Part shown: piece after piece, positions 56,230 through 64,000 of the stretch
How the letters are laid out: each line of letters opens with the position of its first letter
Numbering within the stretch: the stretch's first letter is position 1
Assembly (NCBI RefSeq): GCF_900103585.1
Contig: NZ_FNHV01000001.1
Coordinates: 327,326-391,325 of the forward strand
Direction: 5' to 3'
DNA length: 64,000 bases
From: Streptomyces sp. cf386
Lineage (GTDB): Bacteria > Actinomycetota > Actinomycetes > Streptomycetales > Streptomycetaceae
Position numbers and translations under genes: made by a program
Notes under the pieces: model-generated
Told to the model about the DNA's origin: nothing
What the model saw: only the letters and a program-made list of their open reading frames with translations
Database searches by the model: none

Positions 56230-56742
56230 TCAGATCTCCTTGACGTACTCGAACGGCTCGCGGCAGGCGCGGCAGCGCCACAGTGCCTTGCAGGACGTGG
56301 CGGCGAAGCGGGAGGTCTCCTCGGTGTCCGCCGAGCCACAGCGCGGGCAGGTCGCCGCGTGCCGGGTGGGGGACAGCACGAGTGGGACGGGGCCGTCGGC
56401 GCGGGGGGCGGGTCCGGGCGGGGCGATGCCGTGCTCGGCGAGCTTGCGGCGGCCGGCCGGGGTGATCCAGTCGCTGGTCCACGGCGGGTCGAGGACGGTA
56501 CGGATCTCCACGCGCGCGTACCCGGCGTCCCGCAGTCGCGCCGCGACATCCGCCCTCATCTCGGCCATCGCCGGGCAGCCCGAGTAGGTCGGCGTCAGGC
56601 TCGCGACCACCGTGCCGTCCTCGGTCAGCTCCACGCCCCGCAGGACGCCCAGGTCGGACAGGGTGAGCATGGGCAGCTCGGGGTCCGGCACCTGGTCGGC
56701 GATGTGCCGGGCGCGCCGGGCGTCGAGCAGGGTGGTCACCAT
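56230..56742 (-). CDS. paaD: Phenylacetyl-CoA epoxidase subunit PaaD
   Basis: This 170-residue protein has the PaaD/MIP18 fold (VPDPELPMLTLSDLGVLRGVEL, SLTPTYSGCPAMAEMRADV) followed by a C-terminal zinc-ribbon-like region, CPRCGSADTEETSRF and CKALWRCRACREPFEYVKEI. It is probably needed for Fe-S or di-iron maturation of the complex. Its ATG overlaps the paaC stop by 7 bp, with GGAGG five bases upstream; a GTG one codon later gives a better spacer. It is translationally coupled to paaC. Confidence 0.93.
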   Translation of the reverse strand: MVTTLLDARRARHIADQVPDPELPMLTLSDLGVLRGVELTEDGTVVASLTPTYSGCPAMAEMRADVAARLRDAGYARVEIRTVLDPPWTSDWITPAGRRKLAEHGIAPPGPAPRADGPVPLVLSPTRHAATCPRCGSADTEETSRFAATSCKALWRCRACREPFEYVKEI

Positions 56743-57563
56743 GTCGCCTCCGGGTGAGCGCGGGCCACGCCCTGCAACTCGGCCAGCAGCGGGGCGAGAT
56801 GCCCGGTGTGCTCGCCGTCGCGGCCGGAGCCGGGCAGCGGGCGGTACACCGGCATGGGCAGTCCGGCGGCGTTGGTGACCTGGCGGATGACCGCGACTAC
56901 CTCGTCGCGCACGTCGTATGCCGTGAACAACTCGCCCAGGTAGGGGGCGACTTGCTCCTGCGCTCGACGCATCCGCCGGTGCGACTCGTCGGTGCCGTCG
57001 CCCAGGCGCACCGCCCACTCGGCGGCGTACTGCCGGTGGTAGGCCAGCTCCTTCACGCCCTTCGCGGCGATGGCCGCGAGCACGGGGTCCGGGTGCGATG
57101 CCAGCCGCTCGAAGTGCGCGAGGCGCCAGCTGGACAGCACCAGCAGCCGCACGATCGAGAACGCGAAGTCCCCACCCGGCAGTTCGGCCAGGCGTACGTT
57201 GCGGAAGTCGCCGGCGTCGCGGAAGTAGGCGTAGGCGTCCTCGTCGCGGCCGGTGCCGTCGACCTGGCCGGCCCGGGAGTAGAGCAGGCGGGCCTGGCCG
57301 AGGAGGTCGAGGCCGATGTTGGCCAGCGCCACCTCCTCCTCCAGCTCGGGGGCGCGGGTGACCCACTCGCCCAGTCGCTGGGCCGAGACCAGGGCGTCGT
57401 CGGCCAACGCCACGCAGAGGGCGGCCAGTTCACCGGAGTCGATGCCCTCGGGCACGGTGGTGTCGACGCCGTACAGGGGGTCCTCGAAGCCGGTGCCGTA
57501 GGCCCAGCGGGTGTCGTCCTCGTGTCCCTCGGCGAGGGTCATGTAGACGTGGTCGTCGCTCAT
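56736..57563 (-). CDS. paaC: Phenylacetyl-CoA epoxidase structural subunit PaaC
   Basis: This 275-residue ferritin-like protein is the structural partner of PaaA in the 1,2-phenylacetyl-CoA epoxidase. Segments typical of PaaC are CVALADDALVSAQRLGEWVTRAPELEEEVALANIGLDLLGQARLLY (shown as one family region; the key part is EEEVALANIGLDLLGQAR), FAFSIVRLLVLSSWRL and KGVKELAYHRQYAAEWAVRLG. It lacks the full di-iron ligand set of PaaA. AGGAGAGGGC precedes the ATG. It lies ten bases after paaB and overlaps paaD. Confidence 0.94.
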   Translation of the reverse strand: MSDDHVYMTLAEGHEDDTRWAYGTGFEDPLYGVDTTVPEGIDSGELAALCVALADDALVSAQRLGEWVTRAPELEEEVALANIGLDLLGQARLLYSRAGQVDGTGRDEDAYAYFRDAGDFRNVRLAELPGGDFAFSIVRLLVLSSWRLAHFERLASHPDPVLAAIAAKGVKELAYHRQYAAEWAVRLGDGTDESHRRMRRAQEQVAPYLGELFTAYDVRDEVVAVIRQVTNAAGLPMPVYRPLPGSGRDGEHTGHLAPLLAELQGVARAHPEATW

Positions 57564-57573
57564 GCCCTCTCCT

Positions 57574-57867
57574 TCAGATGTGCGGGACGTCGTCGGGGAT
57601 GTCGTAGAACGTCGGGTGGCGGTAGACCTTGTCGGCGCTGGGCTCGAAGAACGGGTCCTTCTCGTCGCGCGTGGAGGCGGTGATGTGCTCGGACCGCACC
57701 ACCCAGATGGACACGCCCTCGTTGCGCCGGGTGTACAGGTCGCGCGCGTGGGTGAGCGCCATCCGGTCGTCGGCGGCGTGCAGCGAGCCCACGTGGACGT
57801 GGTTGAGCCCGCGCTTGCCGCGCACGAACACCTCGTACAGCGGCCAGTTCTGCCTGTCGGCGCTCAT
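57574..57867 (-). CDS. paaB: Phenylacetyl-CoA epoxidase subunit PaaB
   Basis: This 97-residue small subunit has the typical PaaB sequence [41 protein letters not shown] and [15 protein letters not shown]. It bridges PaaA-PaaC heterodimers in the complex. Its ATG overlaps the paaA stop by 4 bp (ATGA), so translation is coupled. Confidence 0.95.
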   Translation of the reverse strand: MSADRQNWPLYEVFVRGKRGLNHVHVGSLHAADDRMALTHARDLYTRRNEGVSIWVVRSEHITASTRDEKDPFFEPSADKVYRHPTFYDIPDDVPHI

Positions 57868-58811
57868 GCCACCGCTCCCTTCTCCGCACGGGCGGCCTGC
57901 TTGGCCGCGTGGGCGGTGGCCGCCTCGCGGACCCAGGCGCCCTCCTCGTGGGCGCTTCTGCGCCGCTCCATCCGTTGGGCGTTGCACGGCCCGGCGCCCT
58001 TGATGACCCGCATCAGCTCGTCCCAGTCCGGGGTGCCGAAGTCGTGGTGGCCGCGCTCGGCGTTCCAGCGCAGCTCGGGGTCGGGCAGGGTGACGCCGAG
58101 CTTGTCGGCCTGTGGCACGGTCATGTCGACGAAGCGCTGACGCAGCTCGTCGTTGCTGTGCCGCTTGATCTTCCAGGCCATCGACTGCGCGGAGTTGGGC
58201 GAGGCGTCGTCGGGCGGGCCGAACATCATCAGGGACGGCCACCACCAGCGGTCGACCGCGTCCTGCACCATCTCCCGCTGGGCCTCGGTGCCCCGCATCA
58301 TCGTCATCAGCAGCTCGTAGCCCTGCCGCTGGTGGAACGACTCCTCCTTGCAGATCCGCACCATCGCGCGCGCGTACGGCCCATAGGAGCTGCGGCACAG
58401 CGGCACCTGGTTGCAGATCGCGGCGCCGTCCACGAACCAGCCGATCACACCGACGTCGGCGAAGCTCATGGTCGGGTAGTTGAAGATCGACGAGTACTTC
58501 TGGCGGCCCTCGATCAGCCGGTCGGTCAGGTCCGCGCGGTCGGCGCCCAGCGTCTCCGCCGCCGAGTACAGATACAGCCCGTGACCGGCCTCGTCCTGCA
58601 CCTTGGCGAAGAGGATCGCCTTGCGGCGCAGGGACGGCGCCTTGGTGATCCACTCGCCCTCCGGCTGCATGCCGATGATCTCCGAGTGGGCGTGCTGCGC
58701 GATCTGGCGGACGAGTGTCTTGCGGTAGCCGTCCGGCATCCAGTCCCGCGGCTCGATCCGCTGGTCGCGCGAGATCGTCGCGTCGAAGTGCTCCTGCAGC
58801 TGCTCCGTCAT
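57864..58811 (-). CDS. paaA: Phenylacetyl-CoA epoxidase catalytic subunit PaaA
   Basis: This 315-residue di-iron oxygenase epoxidises the ring of phenylacetyl-CoA. The ligand helices are visible: [23 protein letters not shown] (E-x2-H type) and [19 protein letters not shown], plus [17 protein letters not shown]. The ATG ([10 protein letters not shown]) at 58811 has GGAAGCTGG upstream. It is the first gene of paaABCDE. Upstream lies a TetR-type palindrome ACCGA...TCGGT. The ring-opening and beta-oxidation genes (paaZ, paaG, paaH, paaJ, paaK) are not in the window. Confidence 0.96.
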   Translation of the reverse strand: MTEQLQEHFDATISRDQRIEPRDWMPDGYRKTLVRQIAQHAHSEIIGMQPEGEWITKAPSLRRKAILFAKVQDEAGHGLYLYSAAETLGADRADLTDRLIEGRQKYSSIFNYPTMSFADVGVIGWFVDGAAICNQVPLCRSSYGPYARAMVRICKEESFHQRQGYELLMTMMRGTEAQREMVQDAVDRWWWPSLMMFGPPDDASPNSAQSMAWKIKRHSNDELRQRFVDMTVPQADKLGVTLPDPELRWNAERGHHDFGTPDWDELMRVIKGAGPCNAQRMERRRSAHEEGAWVREAATAHAAKQAARAEKGAVA

Positions 58812-58828
58812 CGATACCAGCTTCCCCA

Positions 58829-58846
58829 ACCGACCATTCGTTCGGT
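58829..58846 (-). promoter_or_regulatory. TetR-type palindrome upstream of paaA
   Basis: ACCGA-CCATTCGT-TCGGT has 5-bp perfect arms and lies 18-35 bp before the paaA start. Dyads of this form are bound by TetR-family PaaR/FadR-like regulators in other bacteria. The regulator gene is not adjacent. Confidence 0.55.
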
Positions 58847-58900
58847 ATCCAGTGTGACGTGTTTCCGCCAGGCGAGCAAGACCCTTTCGTCGCACGAAAA

Positions 58901-58934
58901 CGGCCCAGGACACCCCCGAGGGGTACCTGGGCCG
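58901..58934 (-). terminator. Terminator of the tail/amidase operon
   Basis: CGGCCCAGG (58901-58909) and CCTGGGCCG (58926-58934) pair exactly, with CCCC/GGGG inside. On the minus strand the hairpin is followed by TTTT, so it is a standard intrinsic terminator directly after the amidase gene. Confidence 0.9.
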
Positions 58935-58950
58935 CTTCAGCGAAGGCCCG

Positions 58951-59838
58951 TCACACGCCCGGCACCCTCAGCTTGTCCCAGCTGACCTTGCCGGGGATTC
59001 CGTCCGCGTCCTTGCCCTTGAAGCCGAGCTTCTGCTGCCAGGCGGCGTAGGAGCGGCGGTCGGCCTCGGTCCACTCGGGGCTCGGGCCCTCCTCGTAGCG
59101 ACCGCAGCCCTCGGCGACCAGGCGGCGGCCCATCGCGGTGATGATCGGGGACTTCTGGCCGGTGTGAAAGAAGCCGCCGCCCGGGAACGGCTCCAGCTTC
59201 GGCTTGGGCGCGGGCTTCGGGTCCGGCTTCGGCTCCCCTCCCCCGCCGCCTTTCAGTCGCTGCGCGATGCGCTTGCGCATGCCGTCCATAGTGAAGCCGC
59301 GCGGGTCGGTCTTGCCCGGCTGCCACTCCTTGTGGCCGATGACCGAGCGCTCGCTCCAGCCGTGGTGCCGGCAGATCGCGGCCGAAACCCTCTCGATGGC
59401 CTCCTTCTGCGCCTCGGGCCAGGGATCCTTGCCGTCGCCGAGGTTGATGCACTCGAAGCCGTAGAAGCGCGCGTTGCCGTCGGTGTCGGCCTCGTTATCG
59501 TGCGGCAGCGCGGACTCGTTGATCACGGCGCGCAGGACGTCGCTGTCGCCGAGGCCGGCGTGGTTGGCGCGGCCGTTGCCGACGAGGTGGATCTCGCCCT
59601 TCTTGTCGATCACGCCGTGGCAGAGCGGGCCCGGCAGACCGGAGTAGCCGTTGTAGCAGATGCTGACCGAGGACTCGGTGCCCTTGGTGACGGTGTGGTG
59701 GATCATCACGCCGTTCACCGGGCCCCAGGCGCCCTTGCTGTTGCGGTTGTGCGTACGCCAGCTGCGGACCTCGTGGACCGTCAGGCCCTCCGCCCGCAGT
59801 ATCTCCACCATCTTGGACGCGCTCAGGGGCTTGGCCAT
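58951..59838 (-). CDS. Endolysin-like N-acetylmuramoyl-L-alanine amidase
   Basis: This 295-residue protein has an amidase_2/PGRP domain (about 1-195) with zinc ligands His47/His48 ([10 protein letters not shown]), His169 ([10 protein letters not shown]) and Asp178 (KTDPRG, in place of the Cys of T7 lysozyme). A Pro/Lys linker ([17 protein letters not shown]) leads to a C-terminal peptidoglycan-binding domain ([20 protein letters not shown] to the end). It resembles actinophage endolysins and has no signal peptide. Its ATG overlaps the stop of the DUF6519 gene (TAATG). As last gene of the tail-like operon it may act on the cell wall during particle release or firing. Confidence 0.9.
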   Translation of the reverse strand: MAKPLSASKMVEILRAEGLTVHEVRSWRTHNRNSKGAWGPVNGVMIHHTVTKGTESSVSICYNGYSGLPGPLCHGVIDKKGEIHLVGNGRANHAGLGDSDVLRAVINESALPHDNEADTDGNARFYGFECINLGDGKDPWPEAQKEAIERVSAAICRHHGWSERSVIGHKEWQPGKTDPRGFTMDGMRKRIAQRLKGGGGGEPKPDPKPAPKPKLEPFPGGGFFHTGQKSPIITAMGRRLVAEGCGRYEEGPSPEWTEADRRSYAAWQQKLGFKGKDADGIPGKVSWDKLRVPGV

Positions 59839-61388
59839 TACTCGTCTCCCTCCGCCGCCGCCTCCGCATCCGCAGTGGTCTGCGACCTCCCGCCCGACGG
59901 GTCCTCCGCCAACTGCTCCTCGCGGCGCGCCTGTTCCTCCGCCGCGAGCGTCGCCTCGTCCGCGGCCGGGATGCTGCTGGCCAGCGGGTTGAAGGCGAGG
60001 CGCAGGTCGACGGTGCCGCCCTCGCCCTTGACCAGGGCCAGCGGCGCGTAGCCGCGGACGATGCCGGCCGGGCTCTGGAGCAGCGGACGGCGCGCCGCGT
60101 CCGTGGGCCACTCGACGCTGCCGGTGGCGGTGCGGGCGGGGATGATCCAGTGGTCGCCGGTGCGGTAGGCGGCGCCCTTGGCGAAGTACACCTCGACGCC
60201 GTCCTCCAGCGTCAGCCACTCCCCCTCCGCGACGGGCACGGCACCGCCCTTGAGGGCGGTGGTACGGCCCTTGCGCCTCGGTCCCTCGTGGTGGTCCCAG
60301 CGGCGCAGGAACGGGTTGAGGTGGGGCAGCCGGCCGACCGCCTCGTCGGGCTCGGAGCTCAGGCGGACGCGACGGCCCGGCAGGTCCAGCTCCTCGACCC
60401 GGAGCAGGGGCAGGGGCTCCAGCCGGGAGGCGTACGCGGTGTCGACGAGCTCCACGTGGTCGCCGACGTCCAGGTCCAGCTTGTCGTCATGGCCGAGGGA
60501 CGCCAACTGCACCCAGGTGCCGTCGAGTTCGTCGACCGGGAAGACCACCGAGCCGTTCTCGCGGGACCACTTGAAGGTGGCGTCCTTCGCCCCACCGCCG
60601 GCGTGCACCTCGACGCGGTACAGCTGGTTCTCTTGGCCGCGGTAGCGGGCGTCCGGCTTGACCAGGCAGGGGTCCTCGTCGGCGTGGTCGGGCCGCTCGC
60701 TGCGGGCGGCGAGGCGCGCGGTGGGCGTGGCCTGCTTCTGCGCCCACTTGTCGAAGGCGGCCCGCACGACCTCCTTGGACGGGTCGGTCTCCTCGATGTC
60801 CAGCGCGGCCAGCGACAGCGGCAGCACCTGCCAGACGACCTTCACGCGGGCGGCGGTGTCCGGCATCGCGGCGCCGAGCGCGACCTCGCGCAGCGCCGGG
60901 TCCTCGGCGGCGGAGACGGCACGCTCCCACACGTTCAGGTAGACCACGAACGGCGAGGTGGCGGGCGAGGGCAGCCGGTCGCCGGGCTTCTCCGGGTCGC
61001 GGAAGCCGTCGGGCTGGTCCCAGTAGGTCCAGTACGGGGGCGGGGTGGCGGTGTCCTGCTCGTCGTCGGCGTCCTCGTCCGGGACCGGCACACCGGGCGC
61101 CGGGCGGCTCGCGTCCAGCAGGATGCCGTCGACGTAGTAGCGGCCCCGTTGGATGTGAAGGGTGTCGATGTCGTGCTTGCCGCCCACGTAGTCGATCTTG
61201 AAGCCCGCGGCGTCACGCGGCCCTCCGTGCCGGCCGATCAGGTCGGCGGCGAGGGTGCGGGCCTGGTGGAGCTGGATCGCGGTCTGCTCGTTGATGTCCG
61301 CGTCGAGCTGGACGCGCCCCTGCTGGGCGATGACCGCCGAGTAGCGCCGCTGCGGGCGGAACGTGAGGCGGGAGAGGTCAGCGTGCAT
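59838..61388 (-). CDS. DUF6519 family protein of tail-like clusters
   Basis: This 516-residue protein matches DUF6519, found in actinobacterial phage-tail-like and contractile-injection clusters. The family start is clear: LSRLTFRPQRRYSAVIAQQG, RVQLDADINEQTAIQLHQAR. Then come VVYLNVWERAVSAAEDPALREV, RYRGQENQLYRVEVHAGGG, TFKWSRENGSVVFPV and a DHWIIPARTATGSVEWP segment. It could be a fibre, baseplate or chaperone part; there is no proven role. Its ATG is preceded by AGGGGGACC. It lies 78 bp after the tail protein gene and 1 bp overlapping the amidase start. Confidence 0.8.
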   Translation of the reverse strand: MHADLSRLTFRPQRRYSAVIAQQGRVQLDADINEQTAIQLHQARTLAADLIGRHGGPRDAAGFKIDYVGGKHDIDTLHIQRGRYYVDGILLDASRPAPGVPVPDEDADDEQDTATPPPYWTYWDQPDGFRDPEKPGDRLPSPATSPFVVYLNVWERAVSAAEDPALREVALGAAMPDTAARVKVVWQVLPLSLAALDIEETDPSKEVVRAAFDKWAQKQATPTARLAARSERPDHADEDPCLVKPDARYRGQENQLYRVEVHAGGGAKDATFKWSRENGSVVFPVDELDGTWVQLASLGHDDKLDLDVGDHVELVDTAYASRLEPLPLLRVEELDLPGRRVRLSSEPDEAVGRLPHLNPFLRRWDHHEGPRRKGRTTALKGGAVPVAEGEWLTLEDGVEVYFAKGAAYRTGDHWIIPARTATGSVEWPTDAARRPLLQSPAGIVRGYAPLALVKGEGGTVDLRLAFNPLASSIPAADEATLAAEEQARREEQLAEDPSGGRSQTTADAEAAAEGDE

Positions 61389-61466
61389 GAAGGGGGTCCC
61401 CCTGGTTCAGGAAAGTGCGGGTAGGGCTTACGGCGGCGGCGCGCATGCAATGGCTCATGTCTCGCC

Positions 61467-63653
61467 TCATGTCACGAAGAAGATCCCGGCGTCCGTGCCC
61501 GCCGGGGTGTACTCCGCGAGCCGTGCCCTGAGGCCGTCCTCGCGCTGCGGCCGGTACAGGTCGTGGAAGGCGCCCATCTCGGCGCCGTCGTCCGAGCCGC
61601 GCCGGATCTCCTCGGCACACCGGTCGGCGAGCAGGCCGTACCAGGGCGTCCCGTAGCGCTCGGAGGTGAACAACGGCCGTACCCGACCGGCCTGTTCGGG
61701 CCCGGCGAGGTCGGGCTGGCAGCGGTACCGACGCGGGGTGCGCGAGCCGGGCGGCACATACGAGTACCGCAGGCAGCCGATGCCGCGCCGGGCCACGTGG
61801 AGCCTGCCGGTGAGGATCGAGTTCTCGGCGATCTGCACGGCGTGGGTGTGGATCTCGCCGATGACGGTGGTGCGGTGCAGATGCAGCACGGCGTGGGCGT
61901 GGCGGCAGTCCGGTGCGGACAGGGCCTCGCGGTCGCTGCCCGTCGCGTCGAGGATGCTGTCGCGCAGGTGGATGTCGAGGGGGTCCTCGCTCACCTCGTC
62001 GCCGATGACCTCGATGGTGCCGAGGATGCTGTGCTCGATCTGGAGGCACGCGGTGGTGCGCTCCAGGACGATGCTGGGCTCCTCCGGCGAGTGCGGATCG
62101 CACTCGGGCTCCAGCGACCAGCCGGGCACGAGCGTGGAGTGCCGTACGACGACCGCGCCCATGGGACCTGTGACGTTGATGCCGCGTCCGGCGACCAGCA
62201 GTCCGTCGAGCACGATGCGCGGACGCTCGTGCGGGGCGCAGTCCTCGGACACCGCACGGATGTTGAGGGCGTCCGGGCGGTTGCTGTACCAGTCGAGCAG
62301 GCGTATCACCGGCCGGGTGCCCTCGGCGGCCCGGACTTCGAGGCGGTCGCCGGGGTCGAGATCGAAGTCCAGCTGCTCCTGGTAGGCGCCGCTGTGGGTG
62401 ATCTCGATGATGCCGTCGGGACCGGTCCGGTCGGCACGGCGGTCGTGCTGCCAGGCCCGGTAGGCGTCCATGATCTGGCGGTACGGCTGCCCGGGACCGA
62501 CACGGTAGACCTCGGCGTCGGGACGCGGCTCGCGGTCGGGCCGGTCGTACTCGCCACCGCCCATGTCCGCGGCGAACGCGTACTGGTAGTCCACCCACAC
62601 GCCCTGCCGGGGCGCCGACCGCGACCCGAACGCGATCCGCCCGAGTTCCGGGTCGACGGCGACCTGGCCGCGCTTGGGCCGGTAGCGCCACTCCGACAGG
62701 TCGGCGACCACGATGTCCGACGGCGGTACGGGCTGGTCCTCGCCGTCGCGCCGGATGACGAGGCTCTTGCCGGGGCCGTAGTAGTCGGTGAGCCGGTCGT
62801 GGAGCTGGCGCCGCGTGATGAACGCCGGGACGTTGTCGATGGTCGCGATGTGCGTGGGCGACGGCTCCGGGAACGGCTTGGTGACCAGCGGGGTGTCGTT
62901 GCCCAGGATCGAGAAGGTGTAGAGGTTGCGGGCGCGGTCGATGCAGTACGCGGGGGACTGGGTGAGCGAGTGGGCCTTCAGACGCCAGACGAAGAGGGCG
63001 ACTCCGGCGGGCGTCCAACCCCCTTGCCGATGCCGGGAGTTGGCACGCCGGACGTCGACCGTGCGGGCCGTAGCGCCGAAGGGGCCGCCCGCGAGGTCGA
63101 GGGCGGAGTTGTCGCGCAGGTCGACGAGTCGGCCGCGCCCGCCCCGGTGGACGCCTGTGTCGCCGTACAGCTTCACCGGCTGGGTGTGGGCGACCTGCCG
63201 GGACAGCTCGACGGCGCGGGCGGGCCAGCCGGCGACCTGCTCGGAGAGCTCCTCCAGGAGGTGGAGGGTGCCCTTGCGGCGGCGGTTGGCGACGGTGGCG
63301 GCCACGTCGGCGCGCGGGGCGACGGCCTCGGCGAGGGCGGCGCGGCCACCCTCGTGCAGGCCGGTCGTCAGGACCCGCTCGTAGCCGGGCAGGGTGCGGT
63401 AGCCGACCAGGTCGCCGAGGTACGGCAGCACCCAGGGCGCCGCCGTCTCCACGAACAGGTCGTCGTAGCCCTGCTGGACGCCGTCGCGGACCCGGTCGAG
63501 CTGCTCGGCGATCACCGCGAGCAGCGCGCGCAGCGGCTCACCCTCCTCGGCGTCGCGCAGCAGATGCCAGCGCGGCAGCAGTTCGGCGAGCCCGTCGGGT
63601 TCCCTGGACGTCGTCGCCGGGTTCGCGGTCTCCAACTTGACGTCCGGGGACAT
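61467..63653 (-). CDS. Phage-tail-like baseplate protein with beta-helix-like region
   Basis: This 728-residue protein starts with a gpI/TIGR02242-type tail segment (LLPRWHLLRDAEEGEPLRAL, VQQGYDDLFVETAAPWVLPY, LGDLVGYRTL; about residues 20-95), as in contractile injection systems. Further on (about 370-650) there is a run of short beta-strand turns (RIVLDGLLVAGRGINVTG, GAVVVRHSTLVPGW, IEHSILGTIEVIGDEV, LHLHRTTVIGEIHTHAVQ, IAENSILTGRLHVARRG) typical of a right-handed beta-helix such as a tail spike. The ATG at 63653 overlaps the LysM stop and has GGAGG seven bases upstream. Likely a baseplate-attached receptor-binding or structural part. Confidence 0.82.
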   Translation of the reverse strand: MSPDVKLETANPATTSREPDGLAELLPRWHLLRDAEEGEPLRALLAVIAEQLDRVRDGVQQGYDDLFVETAAPWVLPYLGDLVGYRTLPGYERVLTTGLHEGGRAALAEAVAPRADVAATVANRRRKGTLHLLEELSEQVAGWPARAVELSRQVAHTQPVKLYGDTGVHRGGRGRLVDLRDNSALDLAGGPFGATARTVDVRRANSRHRQGGWTPAGVALFVWRLKAHSLTQSPAYCIDRARNLYTFSILGNDTPLVTKPFPEPSPTHIATIDNVPAFITRRQLHDRLTDYYGPGKSLVIRRDGEDQPVPPSDIVVADLSEWRYRPKRGQVAVDPELGRIAFGSRSAPRQGVWVDYQYAFAADMGGGEYDRPDREPRPDAEVYRVGPGQPYRQIMDAYRAWQHDRRADRTGPDGIIEITHSGAYQEQLDFDLDPGDRLEVRAAEGTRPVIRLLDWYSNRPDALNIRAVSEDCAPHERPRIVLDGLLVAGRGINVTGPMGAVVVRHSTLVPGWSLEPECDPHSPEEPSIVLERTTACLQIEHSILGTIEVIGDEVSEDPLDIHLRDSILDATGSDREALSAPDCRHAHAVLHLHRTTVIGEIHTHAVQIAENSILTGRLHVARRGIGCLRYSYVPPGSRTPRRYRCQPDLAGPEQAGRVRPLFTSERYGTPWYGLLADRCAEEIRRGSDDGAEMGAFHDLYRPQREDGLRARLAEYTPAGTDAGIFFVT

Positions 63654-64000
63654 CACTTGACCTCCGTCAGAATCAGGGTGTCCGCCGCCCTCGGCGACAG
63701 CATCGCGAGCTGGGCCGGGCGGATACCGCGGAAGACGAACACCGAACGGCCCTTCGCCAGACGCCGGGTGTCGGTGATGTCGGGGTTCAGGCGCAGGAGT
63801 TCGGCGAGCGGGACGCCGTACCTGGCACAGATCTCCGACAGCGTCTCGCCGTTCGCGGCGCGGACCGTGTGGACCTTCTCGTCGTACGTCGCCGGGTGGG
63901 CCGGGACGGACGACTTGGGCGGGCCGGGGTTCGTGAGGATCCCGGTGAGTTCGTCGGGGGTGGCGGACGCGGGGACGCCGGTGAAGACGTCCACGTCCAC
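63653..64000 (-). CDS. LysM-domain protein, 5' end outside the window
   Basis: The last 115 residues are visible and the frame is open to the edge, so the gene probably begins outside. A LysM motif runs from about KVHTVRAANGETLSEICARYG to GVPLAELLRLNPDITDTRRL and RSVFVFRGI. In tail-like particles such LysM proteins sit in the tube or baseplate (like gpX of phage P2) and do not need signal peptides; none is visible here. Its stop overlaps the next gene's ATG, so it belongs to the same operon. The rest of the operon lies to the right. Confidence 0.8.
   Translation of the reverse strand: MDVDVFTGVPASATPDELTGILTNPGPPKSSVPAHPATYDEKVHTVRAANGETLSEICARYGVPLAELLRLNPDITDTRRLAKGRSVFVFRGIRPAQLAMLSPRAADTLILTEVK

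Noticed and set aside
58951..64000. Typical prophage
   Set aside because: No integrase, attachment site, capsid or terminase is visible; the set fits tail-like particles better, though the right side is unseen.

Overview
The window is very GC-rich, with GTG/TTG starts, GGAGG-type ribosome sites, many apparently leaderless starts and gene families typical of Actinobacteria (DUF4395, DUF5134, DUF5997, DUF6214, DUF6421, Rv1733c-like, FUSC/MarR pairs). This points to a Streptomyces chromosome. No tRNA, rRNA, CRISPR array, integrase or transposase was seen. About 62 protein genes are supported, mostly in short operons or divergent pairs.

Layout. 0-8 kb: 5' part of etfB, a flavin reductase, a divergent thioredoxin/DUF4395 pair, a PlsC-type acyltransferase, a B3/4 protein with a transglutaminase-like protein, and a three-gene operon DUF6421-SDR-threonine aldolase. 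8-20 kb: glycerophosphodiesterase, acetyltransferases, VOC proteins, a large intracellular glycoside hydrolase with carbohydrate-binding modules, a FUSC-MarR operon, M56 peptidase, PAP2 and HAD phosphatases. 20-28 kb: TetR regulator, LVIVD/DUF305 divergent pair, FprA-like reductase, NCS2 purine permease, and an ArsR/old-yellow-enzyme divergon with twin operators. 28-35 kb: secreted polysaccharide degradation (CE1-like esterase with CBM2, pectate lyases PL1 and PL3), then a PaaX-like regulator facing an AidB-like acyl-CoA dehydrogenase, followed by an 850-bp geneless tract made of decayed and tandem repeats.

35-47 kb: Rv1733c-like protein, BNR propeller, uracil-DNA glycosylase overlapping a BadF/GlcNAc-kinase-like gene, a CbiX-like protein lacking metal ligands, a lactonase under a DasR-like box, a redox/quinone group (NAD-binding protein, nitroreductase, azoreductase, MarR), a second FUSC protein, Lrp and HAD genes. 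47-55 kb: a Tat-exported GH127 beta-L-arabinofuranosidase with an inserted LamG domain, a LysR-type protein without HTH next to DUF5997, a DyP peroxidase and a large TerD-like protein. 55-59 kb: the phenylacetyl-CoA epoxidase operon paaABCDE. 59-64 kb: the end of a contractile-injection/phage-tail-like operon (LysM, tail protein with a beta-helix-like region, DUF6519, endolysin-like amidase) closed by a strong terminator and continuing beyond the window.

Main themes are plant-polymer use (pectin, arabinan, xylan/cellulose-type esters, with LacI/CebR-like and DasR-like sites), aromatic/phenylacetate catabolism, electrophile and quinone detoxification, and a tail-like particle. All functions are read from sequence motifs and family knowledge; no database search was possible.
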